64,000 nucleotides of DNA. Origin: JABDQW01 sp942492025 (GTDB lineage Bacteria > Pseudomonadota > Gammaproteobacteria > SZUA-229). The first letter of the stretch is position 1. The number at the start of each line of letters is the position of its first letter. Location of the stretch: the NCBI GenBank assembly GCA_942492025.1, contig CALODJ010000004.1, forward strand, positions 186,001 through 250,000. Direction: 5' to 3'. This document shows, piece after piece, positions 41,870-50,562 of the stretch. A model generated the notes under the pieces. It saw only the letters and a list, made by a program, of their open reading frames with translations. It searched no databases and was not told the DNA's origin. The translations under genes and the position numbers were made by a program.

Positions 41870-43456
41870 TTATGGTCCTACTGTCACCGTGAATGTGGCG
41901 AAGTCATTGACATCGGTTTCAGCAGGCAACGCATTGGTCGTTTTTATCTCTGAGCTTACTGTCAGCCTGACCCGAAGCTCGTTTTCACCACTGTTCAAGC
42001 CCAGACCGTCAAGCGTCCAGGTACCATCACCGTTGTCTGTGCCATGATTGAGCATCCAGGGGCCGCCATTGACGGAGACATCAACCGCAACGCTGGTTAC
42101 ATCATACGGTGTGCCGCCCATGCCAGACTCGAGCGTGTCACCGACGACCAGCGGTGGGAAACTCAGCATGGTTTCGATCGGGGCGATGAATATTTCGAAC
42201 GTATTATCTCCAGTTAAACTGTCCTTGAACAGGTTGTAGGTGCGGCCCACTTCAAGCCCGTTCATATCGATGATGGTGTCGTCAACGCCCTTGAGTTGAA
42301 CCCTGACCGTGTCGCCCATCGCCATCATGACGTTGGGATAGAAGAATGCTGATTCCATGTCGATCATGACTTTCTGGCTCCAGGTTCCCATGGTGGTGCC
42401 GTCCATCATTCTGGAGGGCATGAGGTAGAACAGGGTGACTTCATATTCGCCAGGATTAGCCAGTTCTTCGATACCATACAGCGGTGTGCTGTGCATCAGG
42501 TCGGCCATATACATCATAGGCATGACCGACAGTCTGCCATCGAGTACCAGACCGGTCACCGGTGCGCCAGCGAGATCGGTAATTGTCAGCGTGAATTTTT
42601 CTTTACCATGGGTAGTCATTCCGCTGGCGCTGTAGCTGATCCGGTAGTTCGCAGTTTCGGCCTCAGTGAATGAGGCAGCGGTTGAAATATACTGGCTCAG
42701 AATGTCAGCAGGCAGGAATGTGCCGGTAGAACCAATTGCGACGGCGCCACTGGCGTCGACACCATCCAGCACGTCATCCGACAGGTCCTGAGCCAGGGCG
42801 GCGAACAGGTCGAACTGTTGGGCCGCACTCAGACCGAGGTTCTGAGCCAGCTGGCTGAACACGGCCGCACGGTAACCGGCTAGCCGTGAAGCATCGCTCG
42901 CGGTCAATGCTTCGGGTTCCGTGATATCAACGGGTTGTACCGAGGTGTCCGGATTATAGGCAAAAGCGTTGAAAACCGCAGTCTTTGCTGCCAGCGCGGT
43001 TTTACCGTGCTGCGTAACCAGGCCGGCGTGGATGGTTGTGCTCGGGGTCACATGGACACTAACACCTGCAGCCAGGCTGCCGCTTTCAACGAAAGCAGAC
43101 AATGCACCTGCGGCGGTACCGACACCGAGGGCGTCGGTCGCTTCGTCGTCAAAAATACCGCCGTTGGATTTGACTACCAGGTCAGATGACAGTGCGCTGT
43201 CAGGAACGTCGATAGTATAGGTGCCGTCGGCGTTGGTCGTGACAGGTCCGGCGACGGTATTGCCGCTCATATCCTCGACGCTGACCTCGGCGCCGTTGAC
43301 CGGCGCGGCGAAGATTGAGCCGCTGATCGAAGACGTGGTTGTCAGGGTTTCGGGGGTTGTCGATGTGCTGTCACTGGAGCTGCTGCAGGCCGCTATTATT
43401 CCAACAGAGCAGGCGACGGTGGTATTTAATATCAGAGATTTTATGTTCAAGGTCAT
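41870..43456 (-). CDS. Large lipoprotein with carboxypeptidase-regulatory-like beta domain
   Basis: The 528-residue exported lipoprotein has a lipobox GIIAAC with Cys24, followed by a Ser/Thr linker. An Ig-like carboxypeptidase-regulatory-type domain occupies about residues 43-110 (SISGSIFAAPVNGAEVSVED, then GTYTIDVPDSAL). A helical middle part covers about 115-260. C-terminal beta domains include FTLTITDLAGAPVTGLVLDG and several Met-rich stretches (VMPMMYMADLMHS, YLMPSRMMDGTTMG, VMMAMGDTVRV). The Met-rich loops are compatible with soft-metal binding, though this is inference. The gene is 15 bp upstream of the barrel gene and first in the operon. Confidence 0.75.
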   Translation of the reverse strand: MTLNIKSLILNTTVACSVGIIAACSSSSDSTSTTPETLTTTSSISGSIFAAPVNGAEVSVEDMSGNTVAGPVTTNADGTYTIDVPDSALSSDLVVKSNGGIFDDEATDALGVGTAAGALSAFVESGSLAAGVSVHVTPSTTIHAGLVTQHGKTALAAKTAVFNAFAYNPDTSVQPVDITEPEALTASDASRLAGYRAAVFSQLAQNLGLSAAQQFDLFAALAQDLSDDVLDGVDASGAVAIGSTGTFLPADILSQYISTAASFTEAETANYRISYSASGMTTHGKEKFTLTITDLAGAPVTGLVLDGRLSVMPMMYMADLMHSTPLYGIEELANPGEYEVTLFYLMPSRMMDGTTMGTWSQKVMIDMESAFFYPNVMMAMGDTVRVQLKGVDDTIIDMNGLEVGRTYNLFKDSLTGDNTFEIFIAPIETMLSFPPLVVGDTLESGMGGTPYDVTSVAVDVSVNGGPWMLNHGTDNGDGTWTLDGLGLNSGENELRVRLTVSSEIKTTNALPAETDVNDFATFTVTVGP

Positions 43457-43790
43457 TCACCATCTTGAGTTTGATAATTTGAAATCTGTCTAAGCTAAGC
43501 AAAGACTGTGCCAAACAGTAATTACAATGAGTTATAAAGGTTCAGGTCTGATGGTTGTGTAAAACTATTTGACAGAGTGTGTGAAATAACACAGCGGTAC
43601 CAAGGCCTGTATGGCTGCAGATGATCGAAATACCGGCCTATACCCGGACCCCTGCATCGTGTTGGATTTTGCGTTGTAAAGCTGTTCACTTCGAGCAGGT
43701 TCTATCCAGTGACGCTGAGATTATTTCGTGTATTCGCTGAATTCGTATAAAATGAGGGCTTTTTTTCCGCGCACACGACGGGGTAATGCA
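43457..43790. other. Divergent intergenic region, lipoprotein operon / purEK
   Basis: No gene is present; both promoters must lie here. I looked for a PurR-type palindrome (ACGCAAACGTTTGCGT-like) and did not find a convincing one. Confidence 0.4.
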
Positions 43791-44285
43791 ATGACGGCAC
43801 AAAAAATCGGCGTCGTAATGGGTAGTCAAAGCGACTGGCCGGTGATGGAGCATGCGGTCAAACAACTGCAGGCCTTCGGTGTGCCTTACGAGGCAAGGGT
43901 GGTGTCAGCGCATCGTACACCCGACCTTTTGTTCGAATATGCCGAGAGCGCTCGTCAGCGTGGTCTGGCCTGCATCATCGCGGGTGCCGGTGGGGCGGCG
44001 CACCTGCCTGGCATGCTGGCATCCAAGTCGACGGTACCCGTACTTGGCGTGCCGGTGCCATCGAAGTATCTGAAGGGTATGGATTCGCTGCTCTCTATCG
44101 TACAGATGCCGAAGGGCATACCGGTGGCAACGTTTGCGATTGGCGAGGCGGGTGCGGCGAATGCGGCTCTTTATGCCCTGTCAATGCTGGCGACCAACGA
44201 CGATGAGCTTGCTGCCAAACTGGACGAATTCAGATGTCAGCAGCGGGCATCGGTATTGGCGATGAGCCTGCCCCCCCAGGCTTGA
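43791..44285 (+). CDS. purE: 5-(carboxyamino)imidazole ribonucleotide mutase
   Basis: PurE converts N5-CAIR to CAIR in purine synthesis. The ATG at 43791, preceded by ACGGGG, gives the standard 164-residue class I enzyme; the longer frame to 43728 is not needed. Motifs are VVMGSQSDWPVME (nucleotide phosphate and substrate loop), VVSAHRTPD with the catalytic His, and IIAGAGGAAHLPGM. The next gene, purK, starts 1 bp after the stop codon. Confidence 0.97.
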   Translation: MTAQKIGVVMGSQSDWPVMEHAVKQLQAFGVPYEARVVSAHRTPDLLFEYAESARQRGLACIIAGAGGAAHLPGMLASKSTVPVLGVPVPSKYLKGMDSLLSIVQMPKGIPVATFAIGEAGAANAALYALSMLATNDDELAAKLDEFRCQQRASVLAMSLPPQA

Positions 44286-44286
44286 T

Positions 44287-45417
44287 ATGGCTACCCCGAT
44301 TCTACCGGGTTCGACGCTCGGCATTTTAGGTGGCGGCCAGCTCGGGCGTATGTTTTGTATCGCGGCACGTAATATGGGTTACCAGTTGCACGTGCTCGAT
44401 CCTGACCCGGACAGCCCTGCCGGCCGTATCGCTGATGACCATATAGAAGCGACATATATCGATGAGCTAGCCCTGGATTACCTCGCGCGTACCTGTGATG
44501 TCATCACCACCGAATTCGAGAACATTCCGGCAGAATCCATGCGGCTTCTGGCCTCGAGCAGGCCGGTATTTCCAACGGCCAGTATCGTTGAAATCGCGCA
44601 GAACCGAAACAAGGAGAAGGCCTTTGCCGAACGTGCCGGCTTGACGCCTGCACCGAACTACCCGGTATTCGATGAAGCCGACCTTGGGCCGGCAATCAAG
44701 GCCACCGGATTACCTGCGATTCTGAAAACAGCGACCCTGGGCTATGACGGCAAGGGGCAGTATGTGATTGAATCACTGGAGCAGGCGCAAGAGGCATTGC
44801 GCGCCAACAGCGGCGTTGAATGTGTGCTCGAGAGTAAAATCGAGCTTAAAAAAGAGATATCGGTCATTGTTGCGCGAAATCAGCGCGGTGAAACAGCCGT
44901 GTATCCTGTTGCAGAGAATGAACACCGTAATGGCATCCTGCATATCAGCATCGTTCCCGCGCGCGTCGACGATGCGATCAGAGATAAAGCCAGATTGCAG
45001 GCACTGCGTCTGGTTGACGCGCTGGATTATGTTGGCGTGCTGGCAGTTGAATTTTTCCTCGATAGCGAGGATGAGTTGCTGTTCAATGAAATAGCACCGC
45101 GACCACACAACAGCGGCCATTACACCAAGGATGGTTGTGTCACCTCGCAGTTCGAACAGCAGGTACGTGTTATATGCGGCTTGCCGCCCGGCGATGTGCG
45201 GTTAATATCGCCGGTGGTGATGGTTAACCTGCTGGGTGATCTCTGGTACCCGGACTGGCGCGTGTTGCTGAATGAGCCAAATGTGAAACTGCAACTCTAT
45301 GGTAAAAAAGAGGCAAGACCCGGGCGTAAGATGGGTCATTTCAATGTACTGGACAGCGATCTTGATCGAGCGCTGGCGACAGCGAACAGGATTTTCTCGA
45401 CGCTCAGCGCTGTTTAA
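44287..45417 (+). CDS. purK: N5-carboxyaminoimidazole ribonucleotide synthase
   Basis: PurK uses ATP and bicarbonate to carboxylate AIR, supplying PurE. The 376-residue ATP-grasp enzyme starts with LGILGGGQLGRMFCIAARNM. It has VITTEFENIPAES, the ATP-grasp glycine loop ILKTATLGYDGKGQYV, the metal site VGVLAVEFFLDSEDELLFNE, and IAPRPHNSGHYT. It is cotranscribed with purE. Confidence 0.97.
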   Translation: MATPILPGSTLGILGGGQLGRMFCIAARNMGYQLHVLDPDPDSPAGRIADDHIEATYIDELALDYLARTCDVITTEFENIPAESMRLLASSRPVFPTASIVEIAQNRNKEKAFAERAGLTPAPNYPVFDEADLGPAIKATGLPAILKTATLGYDGKGQYVIESLEQAQEALRANSGVECVLESKIELKKEISVIVARNQRGETAVYPVAENEHRNGILHISIVPARVDDAIRDKARLQALRLVDALDYVGVLAVEFFLDSEDELLFNEIAPRPHNSGHYTKDGCVTSQFEQQVRVICGLPPGDVRLISPVVMVNLLGDLWYPDWRVLLNEPNVKLQLYGKKEARPGRKMGHFNVLDSDLDRALATANRIFSTLSAV

Positions 45418-45607
45418 CCTGGATGTTGCACGAAGGCGGAAGTCATCTCGGCCGAAGGGGGGGCGATCCCCTGATAGTCGGTAGAGTTCACCCTCAGGTC
45501 GAGATGACGGTGTAGGGTTGCGGGCTGGCGTGTTCGCGCCTCTGCTTTGAGATGAAGCATTCAGCCCGTTCAGGCTGCCAGGCTCGACATTATCCGCACT
45601 GCTTCGC
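45418..45607. other. Convergent gap with inverted repeat
   Basis: Between purK and rhlB ends, GTCATCTCG (about 45439) and CGAGATGAC (about 45500) form a long dyad with further complementary bases. It is likely a transcription terminator or a repeat unit. Confidence 0.4.
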
Positions 45608-46963
45608 TCATACGGTATCGGAAGACGGGCGCTTTGTTTTTCCCTGCTGGTTGACGCTACGTTGCTTGTGCTGATGTTTATGGCCGTGTTTGCCCCCGGC
45701 TGATGCCTTGTCTTTGCCATGCTTGTGGCTGCTGCGTCGCTGACCGGAGCCGCGAGGCTTTCTCGGTGAGCGCTTGAGCGGAGGGTTGGGTGTGACCAGT
45801 AATTCGTGATTGACAGGCTCGTTATCGATGCGGTGACCGATGTACTCCTCGATATCCATCAGATAGTGGGCGAAATCCTCGCAGGCAAAACTGACCGCGG
45901 CACCACTGGCGCCGGCGCGGGCTGTTCTGCCGACACGATGGACGTAATCTTCACCTGACTGCGGTAAATCATAGTTAAAAACATGGCTGACTTCAGGGAT
46001 GTGCAGTCCGCGCGCTGCGACATCGGTTGCGACCATGATTGTGAATTCACCATCCTGAAATTTTTTCAACAAAGACTGGCGTTTTTTTTGCGGTACGTCA
46101 CCTGATAGCAGAGCGGTCTTGTGGCCGTTGCCTTCCAGCCAGTCGTACAATTTCTCTGCGACGCGCTTGGTGTTTACAAAAATAATGCTGCGGCTGGGGT
46201 GGAGTGATCCCATCAAGCCAAGCAGCAAGGGAACCTTTTCATCGTTGGCGGGGTAATATACCGTTTGTTTGACTTTATCTGCTGTTGGCCTGTCTGATTT
46301 AATGCGCACCGTTTCTGCATTATTCATGTGCTCATAAGCCAGTTCCAGAACACGGTGTGACAGGGTGGCTGAAAACAGCATGCTCAGGCGCTTTTCCGGG
46401 GGTGGGCAGCGTCGTAATAGGTAACGAATATCCTTGATAAAGCCGAGATCGAACATGCGGTCAGCCTCATCGAGGACAACGACATGGCAGGCTTTGAGGT
46501 CAAACACGTGCTGTTTGAAATAGTCGATAATACGTCCGGGTGTTCCAATTAACAGGTCAACACCGGCTTCCAGTTCTTCCCGTTGTTTGTCGTAGCCTGT
46601 TCCGCCATAAGCCAGACCGAACACCAGGCCCGTGTGGCTGCCCAACAATACCGCGTCCTTGTGGATCTGGATGGCCAGTTCGCGTGTGGGCGCCAGAATC
46701 AGTGCGCGTGGTTGATTTTTACGGCGCTTCTCGTCGGCGGGATTCTTCAGCAGCTGATTAAAAACAGCAATCAAAAAAGCAGCTGTTTTACCGGTGCCTG
46801 TCTGAGCTTCACCAGCAACATCCCGGCCATCGAGGGCTATCGGCAGTGTCTGCTGCTGGATTGGGGTACAGAACTCAAAGCCGGCATCCGCCACGCCCTG
46901 GTTGATTTCATCAGCTAAATTGAAGCTTGTATAACGTGTATCTGTCAGATGGTGGTCACTCAT
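45608..46963 (-). CDS. rhlB: ATP-dependent RNA helicase RhlB
   Basis: This DEAD-box helicase acts with the RNA degradosome in enterobacteria. All core motifs are visible: Q motif (GFEFCTPIQQQTLP), AQTGTGKT, PTRELA, DEAD (VVLDEADRMFDLGF), SAT (FSATLSH), RGLHIPEV and HRVGRTARAG. The C-terminal tail (about 370-451) is basic and low complexity (KPRGSGQRRSSHKHGKDK), an RNA-binding extension longer than in E. coli. The start ATG is divergent from trxA, as in E. coli, where rhlB, trxA and rho are also neighbours. Confidence 0.95.
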   Translation of the reverse strand: MSDHHLTDTRYTSFNLADEINQGVADAGFEFCTPIQQQTLPIALDGRDVAGEAQTGTGKTAAFLIAVFNQLLKNPADEKRRKNQPRALILAPTRELAIQIHKDAVLLGSHTGLVFGLAYGGTGYDKQREELEAGVDLLIGTPGRIIDYFKQHVFDLKACHVVVLDEADRMFDLGFIKDIRYLLRRCPPPEKRLSMLFSATLSHRVLELAYEHMNNAETVRIKSDRPTADKVKQTVYYPANDEKVPLLLGLMGSLHPSRSIIFVNTKRVAEKLYDWLEGNGHKTALLSGDVPQKKRQSLLKKFQDGEFTIMVATDVAARGLHIPEVSHVFNYDLPQSGEDYVHRVGRTARAGASGAAVSFACEDFAHYLMDIEEYIGHRIDNEPVNHELLVTPNPPLKRSPRKPRGSGQRRSSHKHGKDKASAGGKHGHKHQHKQRSVNQQGKTKRPSSDTV

Positions 46964-47160
46964 GAGGTCTAGCTTACCCTAATTCTGCTTGTCATGAGCA
47001 CAAGGGGGTGTACAAATGTGTAAAATAGTCTATTATATTGTCCATTACATATCTTACAATTCCATTAACCACTTCAGTTCGAACAAAAATATAATATTCA
47101 AATCTTTGTCTGCAGCCAATTGCACATCAAAGTCATAATTACTTTCAGGAGACACACATT

Positions 47161-47487
47161 GTGAGTGACAAGATTGTTCATGTAACCGATGACAGTTTTG
47201 AGCAAGATGTAATCAGATCTGATGTTCCCGTTCTGGTGGATTACTGGGCGGAATGGTGTGGTCCCTGCAAAATGATAGCACCGATACTGGAAGAAGTTGT
47301 TGACGACTATGCGGGCAAGTTGAAAATAGCGAAGTTGAATATCGATGAGAACCCGAATACGCCACCTAAATTTGGTATTCGCGGTATCCCGACATTAATT
47401 CTGTTCAAGGATGGTGATGTGGAAGCAACGAAAGTAGGTGCTCTGTCGAAGTCGCAGTTGACGGCATTTATCGACAGCAATCTGTGA
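47161..47487 (+). CDS. trxA: Thioredoxin 1
   Basis: Thioredoxin is the general cytoplasmic disulfide reductant. The 108-residue protein has the WCGPC active site in DYWAEWCGPCKMIAPIL and the cis-Pro loop GIRGIPTLILFKDG. The start is GTG at 47161, with AGGAG 9-10 nt upstream. Gene order rhlB (divergent), trxA, rho is the enterobacterial arrangement. Confidence 0.97.
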   Translation: MSDKIVHVTDDSFEQDVIRSDVPVLVDYWAEWCGPCKMIAPILEEVVDDYAGKLKIAKLNIDENPNTPPKFGIRGIPTLILFKDGDVEATKVGALSKSQLTAFIDSNL

Positions 47488-47673
47488 AAACTGTGTCAGG
47501 TGAATCGACTATAATCAATTTAGTATCATAAATTTGAAGCACATCCGTACGCAGGTCCTGCGACATCATAACGACTGTTTCTCGTCGTAAGAAATCCGAA
47601 TTCGTACTTAATAGCCCTGAATAATCCGATATCGACAACATAAATATAAATATAAATCACACCCAGACCGCCT

Positions 47674-48930
47674 ATGAATCTCACAGAACTGAAACTAAAA
47701 GCCGTACCTGAACTGGTTGAAATCGCCGAATCCATGAAGCTGGACAGTGTTGCGCGAGCGAAAAAGCAGGACATAATTTTTGCCATACTAAAGGCACATG
47801 CGAAGAGTGGTGAAGATATCTTTGGTGATGGCGTGCTGGAGATACTGCAGGATGGCTTTGGTTTTCTGCGCGCGTCCGACAGCTCATACCTCGCCGGACC
47901 TGATGATATCTATGTATCACCAAGCCAGATACGGCGTTTCAGTATGCGCACCGGCGATACCATATCGGGCAAGATCAGGCCGCCCAAGGACAGTGAGCGT
48001 TATTTTGCCATGCTCAAGGTTGATCAGATCAATTTTGATACACCTGAGAACACACGTAACAAGGTTGCCTTTGAGAACCTGACACCGCTGCATCCGGATG
48101 AACGTATGACCATGGAACGTGGAAATGGCAGTACGGAAGATATCACTGCGCGCATGATCGATTTGATTGCGCCATTCGGTAAAGGCCAGCGCGGCTTGAT
48201 CGTGTCACCGCCGAAGGCGGGCAAAACCATGCTGATGAACAATATCGCGCAATCGATTGCTGCGAACCACCCGGATTGTTATCTCATTGTATTGTTGATC
48301 GATGAGCGTCCGGAAGAAGTGACCGAGATGGAGCGCAGCGTTCGCGGCGAAGTGGTGTCGAGTACTTTTGATGAACCTGCCAGCCGTCATGTCCAGGTCG
48401 CTGATATGGTCATCGAAAAGGCCAAGCGCCTGGCAGAGCATAAAAAAGATGTTGTCATCCTGCTCGATTCTATTACCCGTCTTGCGCGCGCCTATAACAC
48501 AGTAATACCGTCATCGGGCAAGGTGCTTACCGGCGGTGTCGATGCGCATGCACTGCATCGCCCTAAAAGGTTCTTTGGTGCAGCCCGAAACATAGAAGAG
48601 GGCGGCAGCATTACGATTCTTGCTACAGCCCTGGTTGATACCGGATCAAAAATGGATGAAGTGATTTACGAGGAGTTCAAGGGAACAGGTAATATGGAAG
48701 TGCATCTTGATCGCCGTATCACTGAAAAACGCATATTCCCGGCCATCAATATCAACCGCTCGGGCACACGTCGCGAAGAGTTGCTGACCAAGCCCGACGA
48801 GCTACAGAAGATGTGGATACTGCGTAAACTGCTGCAACCCATGGATGAGATCGGTGCGATCGAGTTCCTGATGGACAAACTTGCAGCGACCAAAACCAAC
48901 AGCGAGTTCTTCGATTCAATGAGGGGCTGA
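47674..48930 (+). CDS. rho: Transcription termination factor Rho
   Basis: Rho is the hexameric RNA/DNA helicase that ends transcription at many genes. The 418-residue protein has the N-terminal RNA-binding domain (MNLTELKLKAVPELVEIAES, then FGDGVLEILQDGFGFLR), the P-loop SPPKAGKT, Walker B VVILLDSITRLARAYN, the Q-loop region and the R-loop LTGGVDAHAL. Size and sequence are standard. The 186-bp leader after trxA is long, as expected for the autoregulated rho leader. Confidence 0.98.
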   Translation: MNLTELKLKAVPELVEIAESMKLDSVARAKKQDIIFAILKAHAKSGEDIFGDGVLEILQDGFGFLRASDSSYLAGPDDIYVSPSQIRRFSMRTGDTISGKIRPPKDSERYFAMLKVDQINFDTPENTRNKVAFENLTPLHPDERMTMERGNGSTEDITARMIDLIAPFGKGQRGLIVSPPKAGKTMLMNNIAQSIAANHPDCYLIVLLIDERPEEVTEMERSVRGEVVSSTFDEPASRHVQVADMVIEKAKRLAEHKKDVVILLDSITRLARAYNTVIPSSGKVLTGGVDAHALHRPKRFFGAARNIEEGGSITILATALVDTGSKMDEVIYEEFKGTGNMEVHLDRRITEKRIFPAININRSGTRREELLTKPDELQKMWILRKLLQPMDEIGAIEFLMDKLAATKTNSEFFDSMRG

Positions 48931-48962
48931 TTTTCACCGCAAAGACTCCGGGTTTTGGTATA

Positions 48963-48989
48963 GCAGAGGCGCGGAGACGCAGAGAAAAA
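48963..48989 (+). repeat. Short repeat GCAGAGGCGCNGAGACGCAGAGAAAA, copy 1
   Basis: It shares sequence with 50415-50440 (same strand) and the inverted unit at 50528-50548. Such sequences are common dispersed intergenic repeats in gammaproteobacteria. Confidence 0.6.
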
Positions 48990-49002
48990 CTTATCGTCTG
49001 TT

Positions 49003-49072
49003 GCAGGGTGCGCCGTGCGCACCGATCAGGTCCATTAAGCTGAATATAGCTGGTGTGCACGGCGCACCCTGC
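49003..49072. repeat. GTGCGC-type inverted repeat element, copy 2
   Basis: Arms 49003-49023 and 49052-49072 are complementary at 20 of 21 positions (GCAGGGTGCGCCGTGC... type), close to the 40195 copy. It lies between the convergent rho and purD genes and may act as a terminator in both directions. Confidence 0.7.
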
Positions 49073-49099
49073 TCGCTCAGCGTTGTTGCGGTGAGATAT

Positions 49100-50389
49100 T
49101 CAACCCTGTTTTTCACGGGCTATCGCACGGTAGCCGATATCACTCCGGTAATACACATTGTCCCAGTGTATTTGTTTCACGACTTCGTAGGCTTTCTGTT
49201 GTGCTTCGGTCACTGAATTGCCGAGTGCGCAGACACAAAGCACACGGCCGCCATTGGTGACGACTGCACCGCCTTTTTCTGTAGTTCCGGCATGGAACAC
49301 CTTGGTGGAATCGGTTTCGGTATCATCCAGGCCGGAAATGACGTCACCTTTGCTATAGCTGTCCGGGTAACCGCCGGCGGCGAGTACGACACCCAGTGAG
49401 GTGCGCGTGTCCCAGTTGATGTTGGTATGATGGAGATTGTTATTCAGCGCCTGCAGGCAAAGTTCGACCAGGTCCGAGTTCAGGCGCATCATGATCGGCT
49501 GTGTTTCCGGATCACCGAAGCGGACGTTGTATTCAAGCACTTTAGGCGTGCCGTCTTCAGCCACCATGATGCCAGCGTACAGAAAGCCGGTGTAGTCATT
49601 GCCTTCTGCTGCCATGCCATCAACGGTTGGACGGATGACTTCGTTCATGATGCGATCATGCATCTTCTGTGTTACAACCGGTGCGGGTGAGTAGGCACCC
49701 ATGCCGCCGGTGTTGGGTCCGCGGTCGCCATCGTCACGGGCTTTGTGATCCTGCGAGGTCGCCATCGGCAGAATGTTTGTACCATCAACCATGCAAATGA
49801 AACTGGCCTCCTCGCCGCTGAGAAATTCTTCAATAACCACGCGTGCACCCGCATCACCGAATTTATTCCCCGACAACATGTCTTTGATGGCAGCACACGC
49901 CTGATCTTCAGTCTGAGCCAATATCACGCCTTTGCCGGCAGCGAGTCCATCGGCCTTTATAACAATGGGTGCACCCTGTTGTCTGACGTAGGCGATAGCC
50001 TCGGCTTCATCGGTGAAGTTGCGGTATGCAGCAGTAGGAATTTTATGGCGCGCGAGAAAATCCTTGGTGAAAGCTTTTGAACCTTCGAGTTGTGCCGCGC
50101 CCTTACGTGGTCCGAATATTCTCAAGCCGCAAGCTTCAAAAGAATCAACGATGCCTTTAACCAGGGGGCCTTCGGGACCGACGATGGTCAGATCGATGTC
50201 ATGCTCGAGTGCAAATGATTTCAGTGCCGCGATATCTTCTGCATCGATGTTGATATTCTGCATCCTGCTTTCGTGGGCCGTACCGGCATTACCGGGTGCA
50301 ACATAAACCGTGTCGACATTTTCAGACTGTGCCGCTTTCCACGCCAGCGCATGTTCGCGACCACCACCACCAACTATCAGAATATTCAT
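49100..50389 (-). CDS. purD: Phosphoribosylamine-glycine ligase
   Basis: PurD (GAR synthetase) ligates glycine to phosphoribosylamine, step 2 of purine synthesis. The 429-residue ATP-grasp protein opens with MNILIVGGGGREHALAWKAA and has VGPEGPLVKGIVDSFEA, FGPRKGAAQLEGSKAF, PIVIKADGLAAGKGV, the metal/ATP segment LEYNVRFGDPETQPIM and LGVVLAAGGYP. It is downstream of purH with a 173-bp repeat-containing gap. Confidence 0.97.
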   Translation of the reverse strand: MNILIVGGGGREHALAWKAAQSENVDTVYVAPGNAGTAHESRMQNINIDAEDIAALKSFALEHDIDLTIVGPEGPLVKGIVDSFEACGLRIFGPRKGAAQLEGSKAFTKDFLARHKIPTAAYRNFTDEAEAIAYVRQQGAPIVIKADGLAAGKGVILAQTEDQACAAIKDMLSGNKFGDAGARVVIEEFLSGEEASFICMVDGTNILPMATSQDHKARDDGDRGPNTGGMGAYSPAPVVTQKMHDRIMNEVIRPTVDGMAAEGNDYTGFLYAGIMVAEDGTPKVLEYNVRFGDPETQPIMMRLNSDLVELCLQALNNNLHHTNINWDTRTSLGVVLAAGGYPDSYSKGDVISGLDDTETDSTKVFHAGTTEKGGAVVTNGGRVLCVCALGNSVTEAQQKAYEVVKQIHWDNVYYRSDIGYRAIAREKQG

Positions 50390-50414
50390 TTTCTATTTAC
50401 CGTTTTTATTAGCT

Positions 50415-50548
50415 GCAGAGGCGCAGAGACGCGGAGAAAATATTAAGTGTTACAAGGCTGAGTTGAATTAGCATTATTCATGCCTTCATATTCGTGTAAC
50501 GAATAAATGAATCCTGAATTATAAATAGCTTTTCTCTGCGCCTCTGCG
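50415..50548. repeat. Inverted pair of GCAGAGGCGCAGAGA repeats between purH and purD
   Basis: GCAGAGGCGCAGAGACGCGG at 50415-50434 and its inverted relative TTTCTCTGCGCCTCTGCGG ending at 50548 enclose about 90 bp. Together they could form a large stem-loop in the purH-purD transcript. They are related to 48963-48989. Confidence 0.6.
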
Positions 50549-50562
50549 GCTATATAAAGTTT

